From IMG/VR virus record IMGVR_UViG_3300047322_001166, positions 1-51,761 of that record: a DNA stretch of 51,761 nt; one strand, 5' to 3'. The notes under the pieces are model-generated. The model was not told the DNA's origin and did no database searches. It saw only the letters and a program-made list of their open reading frames with translations. The position numbers and the translations under genes are program-made. This stretch comes from a virus. Position 1 is the stretch's first letter; each line of letters opens with the position of its first letter. Positions 14,349 through 21,623 of this stretch are shown in pieces.

Positions 14349-17300
14349 GCCGACTCGCCCACCCCGACGGCTGCCGCGGCTGCACCCTCGACGAGCGCGG
14401 CGACGGCTTCGCGCCCGCCGATGGTCCCTCCGACGCCTGGCTGCTCCTGGTCGGCGAGGCGCTCGGGATGACCGAGGCGCTGACCGGCCGCCCCTTCGTC
14501 GGCGACGCGGGCGGGATGCTCCAGCGCCTGCTCAATCTCCTCGGCTGGAGCCGCGACGCCATCCGCATCCACAACACCATCAGCTGCAGGCCGCCGGGCG
14601 ACTGGTTCGACGAGAGAGCGCCCTGGTACTACTCGGCGATGGGGCACTGCCCGTACCTCCGCGACACGCTGGCTGAAGGCCACCAGGTGGTCGTGCCGAT
14701 GGGCCTGACCGCCCTGCGGCGGGTGATGCACCTGGAGCACAAGAAGAAGCTCAAGGTACAGGACTTCCACGGCGCGGTGCTGCGCGACCCGACCGACCGC
14801 TACTGGGTCGTGCCGACCTTCCACCCGTCGTTCTTGCAGCGCGGCGCCACCAACATGATCGGCACCGTGCTGTGGGACCTCAGGAGGGCGGAGGAGGCGC
14901 GGGACCACGGGCGGGTGGCGAGCGCCCACACGCTGGTGGTCGACCCGAGCGTCGAGTGGTTCCGCGCCTGGGTCGACACGGTGGTCGCCGCCAGAACCCA
15001 AGACCCTGGCGCCTATCCGCTATCGAGCGACGTCGAGACGCCGGACAAGGCGGGCGGCCGGGACGAGGGGGAGATCACCGCCGACGATGTGAGCTACCAG
15101 CTGCTGCGGCACAACGTCTCCTGCCACACCGACGAAGGCGTCACGGTGCCCCACGCCGGGCCGTACCTGGAGGAACTCCGGCGGCTGTATGCCTCCCCCG
15201 GAAGCATATGGATGTGGAACCGCGAGTACGACTTCGGGCGCCAGGTCCACGCCGCGATGATGCGCGAGGAAGACTCGCACCGGGCGGTCGACCTGATGTG
15301 GCTGTGGCACTTCCTACAGAGCGATGTCCCCCGCGGGCTCGGGTTTGTCGCGCCTTTCTACAGCAACTATGGGCCCTGGAAACACCTGGCGGATGAGGAC
15401 CCGGCGACCTACGGCGCCGCCGACGGCCTGCAGACGCACCGGGTCGGGTTCGGGATCTACCACGACCTGCAGCGCCAGGGCCAGCTCACGATGGCCCTGC
15501 GTCACACCCACCAGCTCCTGAGCGAGGTGCTGCGGCCTGCGCAGTTGGTCGGGCTGAAGGTCGACCGCCCGCAGCTGCTCGTCTTCAAGCAGGAGCTGAT
15601 CGACAAGGCGCGCGAGCGGATGGACACCCTGAGCGCGTGCGTGCCGGACTCCCTCGCCGCCCTCACCCCGAAGGAGGGGCTGAAGCGCCCGCCCGCGGCC
15701 GACCTGCTGCATGTGAAAGCGACCGCATTCACCCGGAAGGGCGTGCCCCGCAAGGGGAAGCCCACGTCCGAGATCAAACAGGAGCTATATGCGCGAGCAC
15801 AAGTCATCGAACGCCTCGTCATCAAAGAAGTCCTTGTCTGCCGCAGCTGCGGAGCTACAGACCTTGATCGACGCCACAAGTGTGCTCTACCTGCACCTGG
15901 AGGTCTTCCGGCTGCAGCTCCTCAACTCGACCTGGCTGTGGCGAGCGTCAGCCGGTGGTTTTGGAAGGAGCCATTCAACCCTGACTCCGTCCCGCAGGTC
16001 CTCAGTTACATCAAGCACCGCAAGCACAAGCCCGGGCGGGCGAAAAAGTCGGCGAGCGAGGAAAGCGAAAGCACCAACCGCGAAACCCTAGAGCGGCTAG
16101 CGCGGACGACCGGCGACCGCTTCTATGGGACGCTGCTCGACTACCGCGCGATCGGGAAGGTCAAAGGGACCTACGTGGAAGGCACCGAGCGGCGACTCGA
16201 TGCTGACGACCGGCTGCACCCGGTGCCGACCTTCAAGCCGAGCACCATGCGACTCAGCTACACCAATCCAAACATAACCAACGTGGTTGCAGACAAGGGT
16301 GGCGCACAAGGCTTGGCCGCGGGCTTCAGGAGGTGCATTGTCGCGGGGCCAGGCTGCCGCCTGCTGGAGGTGGACTTCAGCGCGATCGAAGCGGTCGAGA
16401 CTGGGTGGTGCGCCAGCGATGCGGAGTATTACCGCCTCGCCAAACTGGGCGTCCATGCCGCCCTGGTCACGCACGTCCTGCGTCAGCCCTACGACCCCGG
16501 CGAGAGTGACGCGGCGCTCAAGGCGCTCTTCGCGCGGGTGAAGGACGAGCACCAGGACGTCTACGAGCCCGCCAAGCGCTACATCCACGGGCGAGCATAT
16601 GGCTTGACGGTGGCCGGGATGCAGCTGCAGTTTCCGCATCTTTTCAAGACCCAGGCCGTCGCCCAGCAATACGCGCGCATCTTCGAGGGGATGGCGCCGG
16701 GGGTGGCCCGCTGGCAGGGGAACACACAGCTGCGTGCCAGCCGCCAGCATTATCTCGGTGGCGCCGGTGACCATCCCTTTGCCTATAAGCACTGGTTCTG
16801 GTCCGTCTACCAATACAAGCGACTGACCGCGACGCAGTACTACCGCCTGGTCGCGAAGCACCAGCGCGAGGGGAGCGAGCCGCCGGTCCTGACGATCAAC
16901 GGGCAGCACTTCCGCATCAGTTTAGGGGAAGACGGCAAGCGGGTGTTAGCGTTCTACCCCCAGAGCATCGCCGCGGGGATCCTGAAGGAAGCGCTGCTGC
17001 GGCTGTTCGCGGACAAGGACAGCCCGAGTTACATCGGCGATGTCTACTTCGGGAAGACGCCGCTGCGCGCCCCGATCCACGACTCACTGCTGCTGGAGAT
17101 CCCGCTGCGGGTGTGGGACCGGGTGGTCGAGATCGTGTGTATGGAGATGCAGCGGCCGGTCGTGCAGCAGCCGCTGCCCGAGAGCTGGGGGGCGCGCTTC
17201 GGCGAGTATGTCGCGATCGGGGTCGCGGCGAAGGCGGGGCAGAACTGGGCCGCGATGGAGAAGATCGCGGTGCCAGGGTATGAGAGTGACTGGGAGGCGC

Positions 17301-17359
17301 AGCCAGTCGAGGCTGAGGACGAGGAGGACTGGGGCGACCTGGCGAGAGTGATCGCATAA
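14345..17359 (+). CDS. Family A DNA polymerase with N-terminal 4Fe-4S uracil-DNA glycosylase, 1004 aa
   Basis: Replicative polymerase. Residues 1-195 are a type 4-like UDG: C10/C13, C81 and C102 for the Fe-S cluster, GEALG...GRPFVGDAG (37-56) and TFHPSFL (158-164). Residues about 225-390 are a DEDDy proofreading exonuclease: D229-x-E231, NREYDFG, and Y356-x3-D360. The polymerase domain has motif A DFSAIE (D677), motif B K744-RYIHGRA-Y752-G753 and motif C HDSLLLE (H912, D913). In motif B the residue equal to Taq F667 is His748, where Phe, Tyr or Leu is usual. No 5' nuclease domain is present. A UDG-PolA fusion is also reported for SPO1-type phages. Confidence 0.9.
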   Translation: MSRLAHPDGCRGCTLDERGDGFAPADGPSDAWLLLVGEALGMTEALTGRPFVGDAGGMLQRLLNLLGWSRDAIRIHNTISCRPPGDWFDERAPWYYSAMGHCPYLRDTLAEGHQVVVPMGLTALRRVMHLEHKKKLKVQDFHGAVLRDPTDRYWVVPTFHPSFLQRGATNMIGTVLWDLRRAEEARDHGRVASAHTLVVDPSVEWFRAWVDTVVAARTQDPGAYPLSSDVETPDKAGGRDEGEITADDVSYQLLRHNVSCHTDEGVTVPHAGPYLEELRRLYASPGSIWMWNREYDFGRQVHAAMMREEDSHRAVDLMWLWHFLQSDVPRGLGFVAPFYSNYGPWKHLADEDPATYGAADGLQTHRVGFGIYHDLQRQGQLTMALRHTHQLLSEVLRPAQLVGLKVDRPQLLVFKQELIDKARERMDTLSACVPDSLAALTPKEGLKRPPAADLLHVKATAFTRKGVPRKGKPTSEIKQELYARAQVIERLVIKEVLVCRSCGATDLDRRHKCALPAPGGLPAAAPQLDLAVASVSRWFWKEPFNPDSVPQVLSYIKHRKHKPGRAKKSASEESESTNRETLERLARTTGDRFYGTLLDYRAIGKVKGTYVEGTERRLDADDRLHPVPTFKPSTMRLSYTNPNITNVVADKGGAQGLAAGFRRCIVAGPGCRLLEVDFSAIEAVETGWCASDAEYYRLAKLGVHAALVTHVLRQPYDPGESDAALKALFARVKDEHQDVYEPAKRYIHGRAYGLTVAGMQLQFPHLFKTQAVAQQYARIFEGMAPGVARWQGNTQLRASRQHYLGGAGDHPFAYKHWFWSVYQYKRLTATQYYRLVAKHQREGSEPPVLTINGQHFRISLGEDGKRVLAFYPQSIAAGILKEALLRLFADKDSPSYIGDVYFGKTPLRAPIHDSLLLEIPLRVWDRVVEIVCMEMQRPVVQQPLPESWGARFGEYVAIGVAAKAGQNWAAMEKIAVPGYESDWEAQPVEAEDEEDWGDLARVIA

Positions 17360-17389
17360 CCACACAGGCAACAGCAGAGGAGACGACAC

Positions 17390-18049
17390 ATGGCAAAGAA
17401 GCAAGAGCAGAAGGACCAGCCGGGGCACCACTCGGGGAAGAGCGGCTTCCCCCACTACGACCAGGTGCTGCGCGCCTATGACGAGCTACTCGCCAGCGGG
17501 CAGATCCAGCGGCGGACGGACCAGGAGCAGGTCGAGCAGGACAAGGGGCTACTGACGCGGAGAGCTGGCTACTACAGCAACCAGCTGACGCCCGCGATCG
17601 GCATCCTGGCCAAGACCAGCGGCAACAACTCGCTGGGGTATTCGGTGGACCTGTTGATCCACAAGGCCGGGACATTCTGGGACGTGGCGACCGACGTCGA
17701 GGGGCTGGCGTCGCCGGTCAATGGGGGACCGCTCGGGCCCGACCCGGAGCTGTCGGCGAACGGCTGGAGGCAGCCGACTGCGGAGCTGGCGGGGATCAAC
17801 AGTGAGGAGGCGGGAGGGGCCGACCTGCGCAGCCAGGCGCCGCCCTGGGACGAGAGTCATGCGGTCGAGTTCGGCACGGCCTGCAACCAGGTCTACACCG
17901 AGTCGGGCGCGTCGCCGGACGGCGGGATGATCGCCGTCTACGCCATGAGGTGCGCCTACGACTACTACGTCGCGGGCATGGCGTGGGCCGACTGCTTGAA
18001 GAAGCATACCAATGCCTTCCGCGCCGAATACGGGCTGCCGCCGCTCTAA
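17390..18049 (+). CDS. Phage protein sharing a domain with a virion protein, 219 aa
   Basis: It starts after GAGGAGACGACAC. Residues about 55-118 (LLTRRAGYYSNQLTPAIGIL, TSGNNSLGYSVD, ending GWRQPT) align by eye with residues about 131-212 of the minus-strand protein at 25388-26065, including TSGNN-x-LG-x-SVD and W-x-QPT. The C-terminal third carries two cysteines (CNQVYTES, MRCAYDYYVAG) in helices. The shared domain occurs in phage proteins near tail or lysis genes, but its function is unknown to me. Confidence 0.55.
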   Translation: MAKKQEQKDQPGHHSGKSGFPHYDQVLRAYDELLASGQIQRRTDQEQVEQDKGLLTRRAGYYSNQLTPAIGILAKTSGNNSLGYSVDLLIHKAGTFWDVATDVEGLASPVNGGPLGPDPELSANGWRQPTAELAGINSEEAGGADLRSQAPPWDESHAVEFGTACNQVYTESGASPDGGMIAVYAMRCAYDYYVAGMAWADCLKKHTNAFRAEYGLPPL

Positions 18050-18061
18050 GGTCGGGGTGGA

Positions 18062-18113
18062 AAGCATAGGCTTTTGGGCCACTTGACAGAAGCATATGCT
18101 TGTGTGGTATACT
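18062..18113 (+). promoter_or_regulatory. Promoter with palindromic operator in the spacer
   Basis: TTGACA (18083-18088) and TATACT (18108-18113) are separated by 19 bp. The 12-bp palindrome AAGCATATGCTT (18090-18101) fills the spacer, and a one-base variant AAGCATAGGCTT lies upstream (18062-18073). A protein bound there would block RNA polymerase or correct the long spacer. The transcript would start near 18120. Its leader could fold GGCGCG/CGCGCC (18125-18142) before the gene at 18164. Confidence 0.6.
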
Positions 18114-18163
18114 GATGGGGTGGTGGCGCGAATGTCCGCGCCCCACCTGATTGGAGCCGCACC

Positions 18164-18547
18164 GTGAGCAACAAGCGCACCCCCGACCCGGTCCCCGAGC
18201 TAACCCTGTCCCGCGACGAGTTCTCCCAGACCCTGCGCGACCGCAGCGGCCATCCTGAAGGCGTGACCAAGGAGAGCCTGGTCAACGTCGCCGACTTCTA
18301 CGGCAACCTCACCACCTGGGTGGTGCGGACCGTGCGCGTCGAGGGCCAGGACACGGTCTTCCTGCAGCGCAACCACGCGGGCGGCGGCGACCGCTTCGTG
18401 CTGCCGCCGGAGGTCACCGCGGTCCTGGCACGGCACCGCGACACCGCGGCCACGGTCAACCGGCGGCGTGGCGCGCGGCGCAGCGCGGCGAATAGGAAGG
18501 CGCTGGGGATCGCCCCGGCGTTCCTGAAGAAAGCGAGTGAGGCATGA
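18164..18547 (+). CDS. Hypothetical protein, 127 aa
   Basis: First gene of a separately promoted trio. A GTG start follows TTGGAG. The chain alternates strands and helices (LTLSRDEFSQTLRDRSGHPE; TTWVVRTVRVEGQDTVFLQR; RFVLPPEVTAVLARHRD) and ends very basic (NRRRGARRSAANRK). The basic tail suggests nucleic-acid contact. Its stop overlaps the start of the lipoprotein gene (ATGA). Confidence 0.6.
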   Translation: MSNKRTPDPVPELTLSRDEFSQTLRDRSGHPEGVTKESLVNVADFYGNLTTWVVRTVRVEGQDTVFLQRNHAGGGDRFVLPPEVTAVLARHRDTAATVNRRRGARRSAANRKALGIAPAFLKKASEA

Positions 18548-18891
18548 TCGGGCGCCCGAGTGCTTTACTCGTCACGCTGGCGCTCTGCGCCTCGGCCTGC
18601 AGCGGGTCGAGCCCCACTGCGCCCAGTGCAGCCCGTACTGGCACCCTGACCATCCGGCTCGACGCGGCGTGCGCCGGGGTCCGGGTGGTCAGCGCGGACC
18701 TGTTCGTCGATGGCGTCGGCGTCGGGCCGGTCGCCAGCGGCGGCGCCTATACCGCCTCGGTCGCCCTCGGCCAGCACAACGTCGAGGCGGCGGCCTACAA
18801 CCTGACGACGGGGGTCCGGTTGTATCACTGGGGACCGGAGACGGTCACGGTGGGCACGGGCGGCTTCAACGAGCTGTTTTACTGCGCCTGA
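18544..18891 (+). CDS. Predicted secreted lipoprotein, 115 aa
   Basis: The N-terminus has a basic residue (R4), a hydrophobic core LLVTLALCA and a lipobox-like ASAC with C19 as the lipidation site, followed by Ser/Pro-rich GSSPTAPS. The mature part is a small all-beta domain (GTLTIRLD, VVSADLFVDGVGVG, YTASVALGQHNVEAAAY). Phage lipoproteins often protect the host from superinfection by blocking the receptor. That role is inferred here from type only. The sequence resembles bacterial lipoproteins of high-GC soil groups, so it may have been acquired from the host. Confidence 0.65.
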   Translation: MIGRPSALLVTLALCASACSGSSPTAPSAARTGTLTIRLDAACAGVRVVSADLFVDGVGVGPVASGGAYTASVALGQHNVEAAAYNLTTGVRLYHWGPETVTVGTGGFNELFYCA

Positions 18892-18907
18892 TGGAGACTC
18901 ACGAACC

Positions 18908-19126
18908 ATGCCCAAGAAACCCTACAGCTACGACTACACGGCGCGGGCCAACCCGCGCCGGTATCTCCTCTCCGGCATCCCGCCCACCCTCTGGGAGCGC
19001 GTCCGCTCCCGGGCGCGGCGGGAGGGCATCTCGGTGCGGCAGCTGATCCTGCAGCTCGTCGAGGCCTGGGCCGCCCGGCCCGAGGGCGCCGACGAGGTCG
19101 TGCTGCCCTCTGCCGTCGCTGACTAG
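18908..19126 (+). CDS. Ribbon-helix-helix-like regulator, 72 aa
   Basis: Residues 18-58 fit the fold: strand RRYLLSGIP, helix PTLWERVRSRARREG, then ISVRQLILQLVEAWA. A basic N-terminal arm (PKKPYSYDYTARANPR) precedes. As the last gene of the promoter-18083 unit it could be the protein that binds the palindromes there, but this is untested. Its stop TAG overlaps the stop of the convergent transglycosylase gene within CTAG (19123-19126). Confidence 0.6.
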   Translation: MPKKPYSYDYTARANPRRYLLSGIPPTLWERVRSRARREGISVRQLILQLVEAWAARPEGADEVVLPSAVAD

Positions 19127-21618
19127 CGAGCCTCGGGGTTGGTCTCCACCGAGGGCGGCGGGCCAGGTGGAGGCGTCGGCGCTCCGGGCGGCGGCGTCGG
19201 TGGCCTGCCAACCTGGGAGGGCAGGTCGCCGGTCTGGTGCAGCCGGTTAGCCGCCGCGACCGCCCAGGCGGTCAGACGGGTCGTGTCACCAGGCGGGATG
19301 CGCAAGCCTTGAGTGAGGAAGCGCACGCCGCCCTTGCTGTTCGCCAGGGCGGAGAAAAGCCCGCCTGCCACCTGCGGCGCCGCGGCGGTGAACGGGCTGC
19401 CCCCAAACGCCGCCAGCGTCGACCACAGCGACGAGAGCGAGAACGAGGTCATACTCGGGTTCGCCGAGGCCGCCAGCATCTTCTGCCCGAGGAAGAACCG
19501 GTCAAGGTCGCGGGTGCGGTTGCCAAACAGGATCTGCTTGGTCTCCGGCCCGAGGCTCTCCCACATCCGCGCCGCGCCCGCCTCGCGGCTCCAGCCCTTC
19601 TCCAGGCCAGTCGCGTGCTCGAAGATCTTGTCGAGCACCGCGCGCCCGACCTGCGGCATGGTCTGAGGCGCCACGCGCGCCAGCTCCTGTAGCCCCTCGA
19701 CGTGGCGGTCGCCTGTACCGACCGCGGTGTCGAAGGCCTGCACCTTCTCCTTGTTCATGCTGTCGACCAGGTCCTCGATCGCATACTTCGCCTTGGTCGC
19801 GCCGCGCGCCTCAGCGAGGGCGGCCTGCGCCTGCGGGCCGAGCGTCGCCATCGCGGCGTCGACCGCCTGGGACACCTCGTTGACGGCGATGCCCGCGGTG
19901 CCCTGTTCAAGCGACCTGAACGCCGGGTGGTCGAAGCCGCGCGCCGCCCGCTTGAGCGCTCCGAGGTTCTTCTCGACCGTGCCCACCGGCTCGAAGTCGC
20001 GCAACGCGAGGACGTTGTCGAGGGCCTGGAGGCCCTTGGAGTATTGCTGCTGCCCCAGAGGCATCTGCGCCACGATCTCGTCGCGGATCGGCTGCAGCGC
20101 GGCCTTCACCTGGCGCAGGTCGGTGGGGACCTGGATGGGCTCGAAAATAGGCACGCGGGGTTGCCCCGGCGGATAGAAGGGCGGTGGGGCGGTGCCGGTC
20201 TGGACCGTGTGCAGGTGCGCAGGGTCGGCGGCGAGCCGGTCGACGGTGTCGTAGGCGGTCGAGGCCTGGCGGCTGAGCGCGGAGGCCGCGTCGCTGGTGC
20301 CCTGCCGCAGCGCGATGCCCGCCTCGCCGGGCGTGACGATCGCGGGGTAGACCTGGTCGGCCATGCGCTGCCCGAGGTTGGCCACCGCACGCGCTCGCTC
20401 GTTCTTCGCGACCAGGCCGATGCCTCCACCTGCCAGGGTCGACTCGGCGTGCTGCTGCAGGGCCCGCGCGACCCGGTTGCCGGTGGTCGTGCCGAGGTCG
20501 ACCTTGACGCCGCCCCGCGTGAGGAGGTCGACGGCCGCTTGCTGCTCGGGCAGGAGGTGCGGCTTGAAGCGCAGTGGGATGGGCAGCCCGTACTTCCCGA
20601 GCACCTCGGGGCCGAGGGTTTGGGCCGCGACGTCGGTGACCTTCCCGGCGCCCTCGGCATACTTGCCCTCGCGGATGTTCTGCTCGCCTTCTGAGAGGCG
20701 GGTGCCGAGGCCGCCCATGAGGTCGAGCGGGACGTTCACCGCTTCGAGGAGCGTGTTGCCGACCTCCTTCCCCCCTTGCATCAACGCGGGGAGCCGTCCC
20801 CTCCCAGGCGGCTCGTTGAGACCCCCCTGGAAGGCCTGCGCGGCGCGGTCAGCGGCGGCGCGCACCCGGCCCGTCGAGGTGTCGAACAGCTTGTGCGCCG
20901 TGTCAGTCGGATGCTCCAGCGCCCAGCCGACGGCGTTGCTGGCGTCGACCGCGCCGTGGCCGACTGCCTTGGCCGCCGCCACGGAGCTGCCCTCCGGGTC
21001 CCGCAGGAACGTATCTGCGCCCCGCCCGGCGGCGACCACACCTGCTTTGGCCGCCCCCCAGAGGTCGCGGAGGCCCTTGGTCGCCTCGTGGCTGAAGATG
21101 TCCCAGGAGGTCGGGGGCGTGGTCGGTGCCGTCGGTGTCGTCGGTGTAGTCGCTGGTGTGGTGCCCGGCGCCGGGGTCTCAGTGCTCGGCTTGATCATCC
21201 CGAGCACCTTCTGCACGTAGGGGTCGGTGGCCTCGCGCGGGGCGGTCGGGCTCGCGTTGTAGCGGCGCAGGGCCATCACGACGTCGTTGTTGTGGGTGTT
21301 GAGCAGGTCGCGCAGCTCCTCGACGCCGCCCCGCACGACGTCCGCCGGGTCGTTGACGTTGACCTGGTGGCGCGCCGCGGTCTCCGGCATCAGTTGCATG
21401 ATGCCGCGGGCCCCAGCCCGAGAGACCGCCGCTGGGTTCATCGACGACTCAGTCTTCGCCACCGCGAGCGCGAGGCGCGGGTCGACCTGATACTTCTTGG
21501 CAATGCCGGTGATCACGTCGTCCCAGCTGGCGGGCGTCCCGAGCGTCGGGGGCGGCGCGGGCGGCGCCGACGGCGTCAGAGGCGGCGGCTGCGGTGGAGC
21601 GAACTGTGGGTCAGCCAT
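19123..21618 (-). CDS. Internal virion protein with lytic transglycosylase domain, 831 aa
   Basis: After a Pro-rich lead, residues about 30-130 are an SLT (lysozyme-like) domain: catalytic E57 in AKTESSMNP, GARGIMQLMP (69-78), and YNAS (120-123). It would cut peptidoglycan during DNA entry. The remaining 700 residues are helical, as in internal virion proteins of T7-like phages (gp16). ATG 21618 lies 6 bases after the upstream stop without a clear ribosome site, so coupling is likely. It is the last gene of the minus-strand virion series and ends in a shared CTAG with the plus-strand gene. Confidence 0.8.
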   Translation of the reverse strand: MADPQFAPPQPPPLTPSAPPAPPPTLGTPASWDDVITGIAKKYQVDPRLALAVAKTESSMNPAAVSRAGARGIMQLMPETAARHQVNVNDPADVVRGGVEELRDLLNTHNNDVVMALRRYNASPTAPREATDPYVQKVLGMIKPSTETPAPGTTPATTPTTPTAPTTPPTSWDIFSHEATKGLRDLWGAAKAGVVAAGRGADTFLRDPEGSSVAAAKAVGHGAVDASNAVGWALEHPTDTAHKLFDTSTGRVRAAADRAAQAFQGGLNEPPGRGRLPALMQGGKEVGNTLLEAVNVPLDLMGGLGTRLSEGEQNIREGKYAEGAGKVTDVAAQTLGPEVLGKYGLPIPLRFKPHLLPEQQAAVDLLTRGGVKVDLGTTTGNRVARALQQHAESTLAGGGIGLVAKNERARAVANLGQRMADQVYPAIVTPGEAGIALRQGTSDAASALSRQASTAYDTVDRLAADPAHLHTVQTGTAPPPFYPPGQPRVPIFEPIQVPTDLRQVKAALQPIRDEIVAQMPLGQQQYSKGLQALDNVLALRDFEPVGTVEKNLGALKRAARGFDHPAFRSLEQGTAGIAVNEVSQAVDAAMATLGPQAQAALAEARGATKAKYAIEDLVDSMNKEKVQAFDTAVGTGDRHVEGLQELARVAPQTMPQVGRAVLDKIFEHATGLEKGWSREAGAARMWESLGPETKQILFGNRTRDLDRFFLGQKMLAASANPSMTSFSLSSLWSTLAAFGGSPFTAAAPQVAGGLFSALANSKGGVRFLTQGLRIPPGDTTRLTAWAVAAANRLHQTGDLPSQVGRPPTPPPGAPTPPPGPPPSVETNPEAR

Positions 21619-21623
21619 GGCAC

